In this document: positions 1 through 9,670 of the stretch, one piece after another
Numbering within the stretch: position 1 is the first letter of the stretch
Layout: every line of letters begins with the position of its first letter
NCBI GenBank assembly: GCA_964236735.1
Contig: CAXSFM010000003.1
Location: 124,001 to 188,000 of the forward strand
From: JAIVJG01 sp964236735
GTDB lineage: Bacteria > Acidobacteriota > Blastocatellia > Pyrinomonadales > Pyrinomonadaceae
DNA: 64,000 nt
Direction of reading: 5' to 3'
Translations under genes and position numbers: made by a program
The notes under the pieces: generated by a model
Databases searched by the model: none
The model's input: the letters and a program-made list of their open reading frames with translations, nothing else
What the model was told of the DNA's origin: nothing

Positions 1-1830
<1,830 letters not shown>

Positions 1831-1833
<3 letters not shown>

Positions 1834-1979
1834 AGCGGTTTGTAAATGAGTGCGACTTCCTGTCAGTACCACCTGCGATAGCGGGTGGGTGCTTTGCTAA
1901 GTCACGAGCCACCCGCTACCGCAGGTGGTACTGACAAGACGCTCTCTCGGTAATTCGCACTCAATCGCAAACCGCTCTA
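1831..1979. repeat. Inverted-repeat element with 12-bp perfect ends and long internal stem
   Basis: The outer ends 1831-1842 and 1968-1979 are perfect inverted repeats. Inside them 1845-1857 pairs imperfectly with 1953-1965, and a 28-bp stem with one mismatch joins 1861-1888 to about 1909-1936. The element begins on the stop codon of the clp gene and could fold as an RNA hairpin 3' of it. The end module (1834-1856) recurs at 14363-14385 with two mismatches, which suggests a dispersed small element. No ORF inside looks coding. Confidence 0.8.
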
Positions 1980-2002
1980 GTCCGCAAGGTAAAGAACACA
2001 CT

Positions 2003-3769
2003 TCAACGAGCGCCGGGCGCGGGCTTGCGCGTGAGTTTGTCGTCGCGCATGGCGGTGTTGTAGATGAAGGCGGCCATGATGGTGGCGGCCTGCTTCAAGT
2101 CGTCGGCTTGGATGCGGTCGAAAACATCCTGGTTCGAGTGGTGCGTGCGCGTGTCGTACTCGACAGGGTCTTGGATGAACTGGAAGCCGGGCAGTCCGAT
2201 GTCGTCGAAAGAGACGTGGTCTGTGCTGCCCGTGTTGGCGATGGAGAGCGTCTCCGCGCCCGCATCTCTGAAAGGGATGAGCCAACGGCTGAAGAGCGGG
2301 CGGAGCGACTCGTTGCCTTGCAGGTAGATGCCCCGGATGCGTCCCGTGCCGTTGTCGAGGTTGAAGTAGGCGGAGAATTTTTCGTACTCAGGTTTCGTCG
2401 TCAACTTCGACAAAGGCGTCGGGGCAGGAGTCGCAGCGGCGACGGGCTTGCCTTCGTTTGCGCCGGGCGGAGCCGGTGGCGGCGTCGGCGCGACGAGTTC
2501 GCCGAAGTGTTCTTTGACGTAAGCCCTTGAGCCGAACAAGCCTTCCTCTTCGCCGCTCCAGAGCGCGATGCGGATGGTGCGTCGCGGTTGGAGTTTGAGC
2601 GCCTGCAAAATTCGCACGGCTTCCATCGCGACGACGACGCCCGCGCCGTTGTCGGTCGCGCCCGTGCCCGCGTGCCAAGAGTCCATGTGGCCGCCGAGCA
2701 TGACGACTTCATCCTTCAAATCTGTGCCGGGAATCTCCGCGACGGTGTTGTAACTCATCGGGTCTGCGTCGTGGAACTGCACGTCGAGGTTAACGCTCAT
2801 CCTTACGCGCTCGCCCCCTTGAATCATGCGAACGATGCGATTGTAAGGCTCGACCGCGACGACGATTTGCGGGACGAGCGATGCCGCCGCTTCCTTTTGC
2901 CACGGGTTGATGCGCTTCGGTGCGCCGGGCGCGTTCGGGTTTTCGATGAAGGGTTGCGGCACAGTCGCAGACTGCACGAAGATCGTACCGCCGTCGCCCG
3001 CGCGGCTCGGATCAACGAGCAAGGCCGCGCCTTCAGTCTGAAAAAATTGATACTTCTTCGCGAGCAATTGCGCCGCCGCGCGTAGCTCGGGCGTGAGTTG
3101 ACGGCGCGCGGGCGGCGACGTTTTCGGGTCAAGCGCGTCGGCGAGTTTGAGCAACTCTTTCTCATCGTAGCGGCGTCCGAGCGGATCGAAACGCGCTTTG
3201 ATGTCCGCCGGCGGAGTCGTCAAGACAATCGCGCCTTTGAGTTTCCCTCTGTACTTCTCGAAGTCGGCTTCGGTCTTCGCGTCCACATAAATCACGTCGG
3301 CGACGAGTTGACCGTTCGTGCCGGGCGACCACGCTTTCGGATACGCGATGAGCGGGATGGCCTGCGGCTCGACGACCTGCGCCGAAAAAGTTTTGAGCGA
3401 CCAGCCGCGTCCGAACGGCCCCCACGCTTCGAGGTGCGCGTTCTGGAGTCCCCACGAAGTCAGCTTGTCGCGCGTCCATTCGTTCGCGCGTTTCATGCCT
3501 GGCGAGCCGGTCAGACGCGCGCCGATGACATCCGTCAAATACTCAAGCGTCGGCATCAACTGTGAGTGGTTTAGCCCCTCGTCCTTGATGCGCTCGATGG
3601 GATCGTTCGGGTCTCTAGCGGGCGTCTGTGACGGCGCGGCCTGACTCGATGCAGGCATGGACGATGATGACGTCGGAGTTGTTTGCGGCGTTGGTTGTTG
3701 TGCAAGCGCGCCGCCCGGCGCAAGCAGCACGCAGATGAACAGGGCGACTGCCATTGAGCGTCGAAGCAT
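2003..3769 (-). CDS. Secreted M28 family zinc metallopeptidase
   Basis: Predicted secreted aminopeptidase/carboxypeptidase Q-like enzyme, 588 residues. The start at 3769 is chosen because an AGGAG lies seven bases upstream and the product then opens with a signal peptide (LFICVLLAPGGALAQ); the open frame extends further up to 4132 but that part overlaps the next gene and is not protein-like. A Pro/Ser/Thr-rich linker follows the signal peptide. The catalytic domain carries the di-zinc ligands of M28: GGHMDSW, ATDNGAG, SGEEEGLFGS and a final His in TRTHHSNQD. The region around residues 115-340 would hold the inserted PA-like domain. Last gene of a minus-strand run; the spacing of 85 bases to the MoaD-MoaE gene allows its own promoter. 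Substrate is unknown. Confidence 0.9.
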   Translation of the reverse strand: MLRRSMAVALFICVLLAPGGALAQQPTPQTTPTSSSSMPASSQAAPSQTPARDPNDPIERIKDEGLNHSQLMPTLEYLTDVIGARLTGSPGMKRANEWTRDKLTSWGLQNAHLEAWGPFGRGWSLKTFSAQVVEPQAIPLIAYPKAWSPGTNGQLVADVIYVDAKTEADFEKYRGKLKGAIVLTTPPADIKARFDPLGRRYDEKELLKLADALDPKTSPPARRQLTPELRAAAQLLAKKYQFFQTEGAALLVDPSRAGDGGTIFVQSATVPQPFIENPNAPGAPKRINPWQKEAAASLVPQIVVAVEPYNRIVRMIQGGERVRMSVNLDVQFHDADPMSYNTVAEIPGTDLKDEVVMLGGHMDSWHAGTGATDNGAGVVVAMEAVRILQALKLQPRRTIRIALWSGEEEGLFGSRAYVKEHFGELVAPTPPPAPPGANEGKPVAAATPAPTPLSKLTTKPEYEKFSAYFNLDNGTGRIRGIYLQGNESLRPLFSRWLIPFRDAGAETLSIANTGSTDHVSFDDIGLPGFQFIQDPVEYDTRTHHSNQDVFDRIQADDLKQAATIMAAFIYNTAMRDDKLTRKPAPGAR

Positions 3770-3854
3770 TTGAGAATCTCCTGAAGATGATTTGCGATTG
3801 ATGAAAAGTTTATAACAGGAATAACGCGGCGGCCTCAAACGAAATACGCAACGA

Positions 3855-4694
3855 TTATTCCGGCACGCTTTGCGAATCAGCAGACGCGCTCTGCGATTCA
3901 ATGGGTGCGCCTTCGCCTTCGACCCAGACTTCGCCGCCCTCGAAAAATTCTTTCTTCCAGATGGGGACGGTGCGCTTGAGTTCTTTGATCGCCCATTCGC
4001 ACGCCTCGAAAGCGGCGCGGCGGTGCGGCGCGCTGACAGAGATGACGACGGATGTTTCTCCGATCTCGGTGCGCCCCGTGCGATGAACGATGCCGATGTG
4101 CGCGAGGTCGAAGAGATGATGCGCCTCTGCACCGAGCCGTTTCATTTCGGCGAGCGCCATCGGCGCGTAGGCTTCGTAGATGAGATAGAGCGTGCGGCTG
4201 CGCCCGCGTGTGAATTCGCGCGCGTAGCCGTCGAGCGTGACGGTTGCGCCGCAACGCGCGGGCACGATGCGACGCGCGACTGCGCCCACGTCAATCGCCG
4301 CGTCTGTCAGTTCAAAGAAGTCCTGCGCGTCGTTTGACTCCGGCGCGGTGGCGCTGTCCGAGCCGCCGCTGACGGGCGGGAACATGGCGATCTCGTCGCC
4401 ATCCGCGACTGCTGTCTCAAACGTTCGGACGTACTCTTGATTATGCGCGACGAGCAGCGCGCGCTCGAAGCGACGCAGCGCAGGGTACTTCTGCAAAACA
4501 TCCTCGACGACGTGGGCGACGCTCGTATGCGCCGCCTCGACGTTGAACGTCACTTCGTCCGCGCCTGCGGCCTCGCGCGCCGCGCCGAAGAAAAGAACGC
4601 GCACGCAAATCATCGCGGCGCGTCCGTCATCGTTCGACGCAGAAGAATCGGTGTTGCCCGTCGTCAATTGTCGTTCGTGCGTTTCGGAAATCAT
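3855..4694 (-). CDS. MoaD-MoaE fusion, molybdopterin synthase
   Basis: Single polypeptide (279 residues) joining the small sulphur-carrier subunit and the large catalytic subunit of molybdopterin synthase, which converts cPMP to molybdopterin. Residues about 28-110 are the ubiquitin-like MoaD part, ending FPPVSGG; a short acidic linker follows; residues about 125-260 are MoaE, with the conserved lysine region PIWKKEFFEGGEVWVEG and the His-rich IGIVHRTGRTEIGE segment. The double glycine is internal, so cleavage after it would be required to make the thiocarboxylate, as is known for mycobacterial MoaX. The start at 4694 overlaps the upstream stop as ATGA; an internal Met at 4613, just before the MoaD fold, is the alternative. 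No other molybdenum cofactor genes are in the window. Confidence 0.92.
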   Translation of the reverse strand: MISETHERQLTTGNTDSSASNDDGRAAMICVRVLFFGAAREAAGADEVTFNVEAAHTSVAHVVEDVLQKYPALRRFERALLVAHNQEYVRTFETAVADGDEIAMFPPVSGGSDSATAPESNDAQDFFELTDAAIDVGAVARRIVPARCGATVTLDGYAREFTRGRSRTLYLIYEAYAPMALAEMKRLGAEAHHLFDLAHIGIVHRTGRTEIGETSVVISVSAPHRRAAFEACEWAIKELKRTVPIWKKEFFEGGEVWVEGEGAPIESQSASADSQSVPE

Positions 4695-5395
4695 TCTTCG
4701 AGGTTGAGATGTTTGCCCGCGTGCCCGTTGGTCTTCGCGATGTTGTGCGTCCGCGCGCGCGACTCGTAGGCTTTGACCGCCTCTGTCAAAAGCTTATGCA
4801 GGCGTTGCAGGCGTTCCGACGTAGAGCGAAGTTCGAGCATGGATTGACGCGCCTCCGCATCCAACTCCATCGCCGCCGCGATGAGAAACGAAAGTATCTC
4901 CGGCTCAGACTCCGGCAATTCAGGCGTCCCGCCGCGCCCGTCGTTAATCGTCTGCACGGCCTGCGCGACGCGCGTGAAAAGTTCCGCCACTTCGTGCGCG
5001 AGGCTCTCCAGCGGCTCCGCGTCTTCCTCTTCATCCTCGAAGAACACGATCCGCGCCCGCAAGTACGGCTCGCCGCGCTCGACGTAAGACTCAACCCTGT
5101 AGCGCACTACTCCGAGCGTCATCACGTTGGAGCGACCGTCGGGCAACATTTCCACTTCGGCAATTTCCATCGCGCATCCGATGTGTCCCGCCGGCGGCAC
5201 ATCGCTCGTTTCCTTCTCCGCGTCGAAATAAGAGAGACCGAACAGATTGTCGCCCGCGCGCACGTCCGCCAGCAGTTGTCTATAGCGCGGCTCGAAAATG
5301 TGGAGCGGCTGCGGCACGCACGGAAACAGCACGAGCGGCAGAGGGAAAATCGGCAACTCGCGCACGCCGCGTACTCGCTCAAGTGTGTCAGACAT
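4691..5395 (-). CDS. LON substrate-binding domain protein
   Basis: Cytoplasmic protein of 234 residues consisting of the N-terminal domain of Lon proteases without the AAA+ or peptidase parts. Family signatures visible are ELPIFPLPLVLFPCVPQPLHIFEPRYRQ-type opening (quoted here in part: LPIFPLPLVLFP and LHIFEPRYRQL), the GCAMEIAEVE strand and the VVRYRVESY strand. A helical C-terminal third (from about residue 130) includes an acidic stretch FFEDEEEDAEP and ends in a helix-rich tail, as in stand-alone LON proteins. Its stop overlaps the MoaD-MoaE start by four bases, so the two are probably co-translated. Such proteins are thought to bind polypeptides; no specific function can be assigned. Confidence 0.9.
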   Translation of the reverse strand: MSDTLERVRGVRELPIFPLPLVLFPCVPQPLHIFEPRYRQLLADVRAGDNLFGLSYFDAEKETSDVPPAGHIGCAMEIAEVEMLPDGRSNVMTLGVVRYRVESYVERGEPYLRARIVFFEDEEEDAEPLESLAHEVAELFTRVAQAVQTINDGRGGTPELPESEPEILSFLIAAAMELDAEARQSMLELRSTSERLQRLHKLLTEAVKAYESRARTHNIAKTNGHAGKHLNLEE

Positions 5396-5463
5396 AGGAA
5401 CAGTGAACAGTGGGCAGTGGCCGGTGTTCAGATGAAATCAGCTTTTTGACTGACATCTAACAT

Positions 5464-6861
5464 CTACGTCGTGGTTGCATTGCGTTCGAGAGCTTGGAGC
5501 GCGCTCGGCGCGGGAGTGTTGACAGCGGGTGGTTCGATGGCCTCGATTGTTTGCTGACCTGCACCGGCAATCGACACCGCTTCGTTTTCGTCGCGCGCGC
5601 GCAGTTCGAGTTTTTGCGCGATGAGGTCGAGGATGTCTGCGGGCGCGTCGTCGCTTAAGACGCGGCGTTTGGCTTCGAGCACGAGTTCGGCCATCTCGCG
5701 CGCGCGGTCGCGGAAACGATTGTCGCGCGCGATCAAGTCTTCGACGATGCGTTGCTCTCGATGCGCGCGCGAAGTGTCGGCGTCGAGTCCGGCGGCGACG
5801 GCGTACTCGACGGGCACGCTCTGATTGCGAACCATGACGTGCAGCGCGCCGGTCAGAGCGCGCGACTCGTCGCGAATCTTGTTGAGATCGAGCAGAGAAT
5901 TTTTGAAGCCGAGATGCCCGCCCAGCGTCACTTCGATAATCGGCGCGGGGTCTTCCGATTCCGTGTCGTGGCGTCTGGCTTCGAGACTCACTTTCTCCAT
6001 CACGCCCGTGTGGACGGCGTCCGCGTCCATCACGCCCGACACGTCGAACCAGAGACGCTGGAAAGGACGTTGGATGTAATCGCGCAGGTGCGTGGCGTGG
6101 ACACGTCGCTCGTCGTCAACTTCGACGAGATACGCGCCGCGCTCCTCTCGATATTCGTCAATCGTGCAGGCTTCGAGCGAGCCGGGATTGAACGCCCAGT
6201 TATCAATCTCGAAACGCTTGTGCGTGTGGCCGAGCGCGACGTAATCCACAAGCGCGCGCAACTCTTTCAGCTTCTCAACCGAGAGCGCCGGGATGGGGCG
6301 ACTGAGTTGTCCCTCGACATCCGTATGCAGCAACAAAATGTTGAAGAGGCCGTCGCCGTGCGCCCGTCTGAGCGCATCGCCGAGAATGCCCATCGCCACG
6401 TTCGCCGTCGTGCCGTACCAGTGCGAGCCGAAGATGCGCGCGCCTTTGATGTCAATGTACGAGCCTGCGCGCTCCGCTTCGTCCCACGGAATCATCGTGA
6501 TCGGACTCTCTTCATCCGAGACGGGTTCGAGCAGCTTGATGTAGCCGGCCTGAGAGAGCGAGCGCATCCAACTGTAGATCGTGACGGCGTCGTGCCGGTC
6601 GTGATTGCCCTCGATGGCGACGACGGGAATGCCCGCGTCCTTCAAACTTTGGAGGCCGGCCATCGCGTGATTCAAAGTCTGCGGGTCAATGTTGCGACGG
6701 TCGAAGAAGTCGCCCGCGATGAGCACGAAGTCCACTTCATTGGGAAGCGCGTGCTTCTCAATCACGTCGAACCAACTGCGGAAAAAATCCTTCGTCCGCT
6801 CTTCCAGATTGTAGCGGCGGCAACCCAGATGAACGTCCGAGATGTGCAAAAATTTAATCAT
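5464..6861 (-). CDS. sbcD: SbcD/Mre11-like DNA repair exonuclease
   Basis: Metallophosphoesterase nuclease of 465 residues that normally works with the SbcC/Rad50 ATPase on DNA ends and hairpins. Phosphoesterase motifs appear in order: HISDVHLG near the N-terminus, GDFFDRRN, GNHDRHD, LLLHTDVEG and ALGHTHKRFE. These supply the two-metal site. A capping/partner-binding region follows, ending in an Ala/Pro-rich tail (VNTPAPSALQALE). The start at 6861 gives MIKFLHISDVHLG, the usual N-terminus of the family. No SbcC gene is adjacent: downstream on the same strand are the LON-domain and MoaD-MoaE genes. Long antisense frames across this gene are GC-skew shadows. Confidence 0.92.
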   Translation of the reverse strand: MIKFLHISDVHLGCRRYNLEERTKDFFRSWFDVIEKHALPNEVDFVLIAGDFFDRRNIDPQTLNHAMAGLQSLKDAGIPVVAIEGNHDRHDAVTIYSWMRSLSQAGYIKLLEPVSDEESPITMIPWDEAERAGSYIDIKGARIFGSHWYGTTANVAMGILGDALRRAHGDGLFNILLLHTDVEGQLSRPIPALSVEKLKELRALVDYVALGHTHKRFEIDNWAFNPGSLEACTIDEYREERGAYLVEVDDERRVHATHLRDYIQRPFQRLWFDVSGVMDADAVHTGVMEKVSLEARRHDTESEDPAPIIEVTLGGHLGFKNSLLDLNKIRDESRALTGALHVMVRNQSVPVEYAVAAGLDADTSRAHREQRIVEDLIARDNRFRDRAREMAELVLEAKRRVLSDDAPADILDLIAQKLELRARDENEAVSIAGAGQQTIEAIEPPAVNTPAPSALQALERNATTT

Positions 6862-6966
6862 CGGCTTGAATCAATAGCGGCGTTTGAAAAATCGAAAGAG
6901 ATGCTTCGTTTAAGTGACAGAAGCATTATACGACATCGTGGCTGGAAGAAGAATCGAGGAAGAAAT

Positions 6967-7045
6967 GATGAATGCGGAATGATGAGTGATGAATATCAGG
7001 CAAGGAGCTTGTTTTTTGTTCATCACTCATCATTCCGCATTCATC
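6967..7045. repeat. Perfect 27-bp inverted repeat of iterated GATGA-type words
   Basis: Arms 6967-6993 and 7019-7045 are perfectly complementary, separated by 25 bases. The arms themselves are made of iterated short words of the type GATGAAT/GATGAGT. It sits upstream of the sbcD start and next to the minus-strand terminator at 7050-7104. One of several such hairpins in the window, see the findings. Confidence 0.9.
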
Positions 7046-7049
7046 CCTT

Positions 7050-7104
7050 AAAAAAAAAGCCCCCGCGACTCTGGGCAGGAGTCTGTTTTGGAGACGGGGG
7101 CTTT
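7050..7104 (-). terminator. Intrinsic terminator, minus strand
   Basis: GCCCCCG at 7059-7065 pairs with CGGGGGC at 7095-7101, and a nested 5-bp stem (GACTC/GAGTC) lies inside. On the minus strand the stem is followed by nine T residues (7058-7050). It would end transcripts coming from the receiver-domain gene at 7318-7710 or from an RNA encoded between them. Confidence 0.85.
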
Positions 7105-7317
7105 CACGCACCGCACACAGCAGAAGGGATGCCATATCGCGCGGGCGTCGCACGGCTACTCGACGAAGGGGTTGCGAGCGCCGAAACTTGTTTGAACACT
7201 CAAAGAACTGGCGTCGCGCGTGACAGCGCATGACCGCTTACTTCATTGACGCGCTGCCGTCGTTACTTCATCGAACGAACTCGACGCTCACGAAGCGTCG
7301 CAAACTTTGCACGCGCT
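7105..7317 (-). other. Non-coding stretch with RNA-like secondary structure before a terminator
   Basis: This gap lies between the receiver-domain gene and the terminator at 7050-7104. On the minus strand it can form a CGACGC/GCGTCG hairpin near 7282-7302, a TTTGA/TCAAA hairpin near 7192-7205 and a CGGC-CTCG/CGAG-GCCG stem near 7150-7182. It could be a long 3' UTR or a small RNA. No known RNA family was recognised and no protein-like frame is seen. Confidence 0.3.
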
Positions 7318-7710
7318 TCAAACGCACAGAAGTTGGTGGGCGTGCGTCGCGCAACGCATGAGCGAAAGCAGGCGCTCGATGTCGAGCGGCTTGCTCAGAA
7401 ATCCGTCCGCGCCGCGCCGGATGCATTCCTTCTGCAACGCAATCGAGGCGGCGGAGCTAACGACATAAACTTTCGCCGAAGGCAGATGCGCCCGGACGTA
7501 TTCGAGAATCCGCAGCCCCGTGTCGGGCGCGTCGGGCGTCGGCGGCAGATGCAAATCGAGGATGGCAACGTCCGGCTCGTAGATGGTCGCGCGACGGACG
7601 GCGGAGGCGAGCGTGTTGGCCGTGAAAACTTCAAATTCGTCGCACAGCGTCCAGAACAACTGTTGTGTGATCGCCACGTCGTCATCAACGATTAAAACTT
7701 TCGGCTTCAT
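7318..7710 (-). CDS. Single-domain response regulator (receiver only)
   Basis: CheY-like receiver of 130 residues with no output domain. The acidic pair and phospho-acceptor are visible: VLIVDDD at residues 6-12 and Asp52 in ILDLHLPP; the conserved Lys lies in FLSKPLD near the C-terminus. After Asp52 it has an insertion, LPPTPDAPDTGL, matching in position and type the LPPDLDGIEEGL insertion of the sigma-54 regulator encoded upstream at 8079-9500. The start at 7710 is preferred over the upstream frame (open to 7944) because it has an AGGA and begins exactly at the receiver fold. It probably takes phosphate from the histidine kinase of 9671-11623, or acts as a phosphate sink; its output is unknown. 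Confidence 0.88.
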   Translation of the reverse strand: MKPKVLIVDDDVAITQQLFWTLCDEFEVFTANTLASAVRRATIYEPDVAILDLHLPPTPDAPDTGLRILEYVRAHLPSAKVYVVSSAASIALQKECIRRGADGFLSKPLDIERLLSLMRCATHAHQLLCV

Positions 7711-8078
7711 TATTTCCTGCGTCTTCTGGCTGGCTGTGAGGTTCATCTGCATCTTCATCCTTTCCATTGAGGGTGTTGAGTGCGCGCCGTTTTCGCGCTG
7801 GTGTGCGAGATGGATTCGCAAGACTCGTGCCGCGCACCGCGTCGCTGAACGCTCAACAACTTTCGCCGGATAAATGAAAGAATCTGTGCGCGGCGCGGCG
7901 GCGAAGTGTGTACAGGAGTAAACAACGCGGCCATCTGTGTACACATAGGTTCACGTCTCTGGAATTGTATGGAGGGAATGCGTCGGACAAAAGGAAAGCC
8001 TGCGGGCAGAGCGGCGTGTGGACAAAAAGTTGTGCGCGAGCCTTCGCCGTGAGGAGTGTCGAGTTGCCAGACGTGGCT
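7711..8078. other. Intergenic region upstream of the receiver gene
   Basis: A 368-base gap between two minus-strand regulator genes. It holds the paired GTGTACA motifs at 7907-7945 and otherwise nothing gene-like. An open frame in phase with the receiver gene runs back to 7944 but its translation looks random, so the gap is read as a promoter region and leader. Confidence 0.5.
7907..7945. promoter_or_regulatory. Candidate operator: two TGTGTACA motifs
   Basis: TGTGTACA occurs at 7907-7914 and 7936-7943; the second is part of the perfect palindrome TGTGTACACA (7936-7945). Their 29-base spacing places them close to the same helical face. A similar TGTGTACAC lies 19 bases upstream of the gene at 52800-53840. 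The regulator is not known and chance is possible for so short a word. Confidence 0.3.
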
Positions 8079-9500
8079 TCAGTCTGACGCGCTGTCGTTG
8101 ATGTGTAGCTCCGTGATGAGGCGATGAAGATACGAGCGGCTAATCTGGAGACGCTTGGCGGAGGCGGCCTTATTGCCCCCTTCGGATTGCAAAGCGTTGA
8201 TGACCATGCGGCGTCTGAGCGCGTGCGTCGCGCCTTCGAGCGTCGTCTCGTCGTCGCTGCCGGCGTCGCGCGCCAGTGAATTTTCAGACGAGACGGCGCG
8301 CTGCATTTTTTCTGGAAGCAGTTCCATGATGAGACGCGCTTCGGCAGTCAGCACGACGAGACGCTCGATCAAATTTTCAAGTTCGCGTGTGTTGCCGGGC
8401 CAGTCATAGACGCGAAACGCTTCGAGCAGCGATGGGTCAAGCTCAGGCGTCGCGCGTCCGTGTTTGGCGGCGATTCTGGCGGCGAAGTGCGCGGCGAGGA
8501 GCGGGATGTCTGCGCGGCGCTCGCGCAGGGGCGGCAGATGCAGCGGCACGACGTTGAGACGATAGAAAAGGTCTGGGCGAAACGCGCCACGCTCGACCGC
8601 CTCTTCCAGGTCGCGATTGCTGGCGGCGATGAGGCGGATGTCAACTTCGTGCGTCCGCGTGCCGCCGATGCGCTCGAAGGTGCGTTCCTGAAGCACGCGC
8701 AGCAGCTTGACCTGTACGGCCTGCGACAACTCACCGATCTCGTCGAGAAAAAGCGTGCCGCCGTCGGCCAGTTCAAAGCGGCCTTTGTGCGCGTGCATCG
8801 CGCCGGTGAAAGCCCCTTTCTCGTGGCCGAAGAGTTCTGATTCGATGAGCGTCTCAGGCAACGCCGCGCAACTGACGGCGACGAACGCGCCGCCCGCGCG
8901 CGAGCTTTCTTCGTGAATGGCGCGCGCCAGCACTTCTTTGCCCGTGCCGTTCTCGCCCGTCAGCAGGACAGTGGCGTTCGTGTCCGCGACGGCGCGCGCT
9001 TGCCTGAGAATACGCTCGATGGCCTGACTCGCGCCGATGAAGCGTTTGAAGCCATGATGATGGTCGAGTTCCGAACGCAGGCGCAGAACTTCCGTCTCAA
9101 GCAGACGGACGCGCGCCGCCTGCGAGACGATGTGCGAGACTTCTTCCGGGTCAAAGGGTTTCTCGAAGAAACCGTATGCGCCGCGCCTGATGGCTTCGAG
9201 CGCGGACTTCTTCGCGTCGCTGCTCGCTGTGATGACGACGACGGGCACGCTCGGTCGCATCGCGCGCGCCGCTTCGACAACGGCCAGACCTTCCTCAATA
9301 CCGTCGAGGTCTGGCGGTAGATGGAGGTCGCAGAGCACCACGTCCACACGCTCGCCGTGCAATTGCTCGACCGCTTCAGCGCGCGTCTCGGCTTCGAGGA
9401 CGTGGTGATTGTCGGCGAGCGCCCAGCGCAGTTGACGCCGCAGAGGGCGGTCGTCGTCAACCACCAGCACCGTCGTTTTCTGTTCCGGCTGTTCGCTCAT
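8079..9500 (-). CDS. Sigma-54-dependent response regulator, PrsR-like
   Basis: NtrC-family transcription activator of 473 residues. The receiver domain (1-125) has VVDDD and Asp58 in LCDLHLPP followed by an insertion DLDGIEEGL. The AAA+ domain (about 150-385) has Walker A GENGTGKE, the sigma-54-contacting GAFTGA motif, LFLDEIGEL and the sensor segment RPDLFYRLNV. A Fis-type helix-turn-helix (about 425-470) ends the protein: NKAASAKRLQISRSYLHRL. The receiver with its LPP insertion resembles PrsR, the regulator of PEP-CTERM/exosortase systems, and the upstream kinase resembles PrsK. It should activate sigma-54 promoters when phosphorylated. No clear -24/-12 promoter was found in the window by eye. 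Confidence 0.93.
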   Translation of the reverse strand: MSEQPEQKTTVLVVDDDRPLRRQLRWALADNHHVLEAETRAEAVEQLHGERVDVVLCDLHLPPDLDGIEEGLAVVEAARAMRPSVPVVVITASSDAKKSALEAIRRGAYGFFEKPFDPEEVSHIVSQAARVRLLETEVLRLRSELDHHHGFKRFIGASQAIERILRQARAVADTNATVLLTGENGTGKEVLARAIHEESSRAGGAFVAVSCAALPETLIESELFGHEKGAFTGAMHAHKGRFELADGGTLFLDEIGELSQAVQVKLLRVLQERTFERIGGTRTHEVDIRLIAASNRDLEEAVERGAFRPDLFYRLNVVPLHLPPLRERRADIPLLAAHFAARIAAKHGRATPELDPSLLEAFRVYDWPGNTRELENLIERLVVLTAEARLIMELLPEKMQRAVSSENSLARDAGSDDETTLEGATHALRRRMVINALQSEGGNKAASAKRLQISRSYLHRLITELHINDSASD

Positions 9501-9518
9501 TGTGGTTCAAATTTTAGA

Positions 9519-9545
9519 GGACGCGCGGCGGAGAGATGCGCGTCC
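9519..9545 (-). other. Leader hairpin upstream of the sigma-54 regulator
   Basis: GGACGCGC at 9519-9526 pairs with GCGCGTCC at 9538-9545, about 19 bases upstream of the start codon at 9500 on the minus strand. It lies in the 170-base gap after the kinase gene and could affect translation or processing of a shared transcript. No T run follows, so it is not a standard terminator. Confidence 0.35.
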
Positions 9546-9670
9546 GCGCATGAGAGCGGTCTGCCGCGCACTCGCGTGTGAAACTTTGGATAGACTGGAA
9601 AGATGTAAGGCCATGCACGCCTGGCCGCGACTTCATGGTCGGCCACCGCCGCACCCTTCTGCGGCGTCTG

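Noticed and set aside
1925..2530. 201-codon plus-strand frame opposite the M28 peptidase
   Set aside because: Shadow of the M28 gene, whose zinc ligands are clear on the minus strand; it also overlaps the inverted-repeat element.
4000..4132. Start of the M28 peptidase at 4132
   Set aside because: The frame is open up to there, but the extra sequence overlaps the MoaD-MoaE gene and is Arg/Ser-rich noise; the ribosome-binding site and signal peptide fit 3769.
5752..7233. 493-codon plus-strand frame antisense to sbcD
   Set aside because: Its translation is Arg/Val/Asp-rich and lacks motifs, and it overlaps a gene with clear catalytic signatures. It is a shadow caused by high third-position GC.
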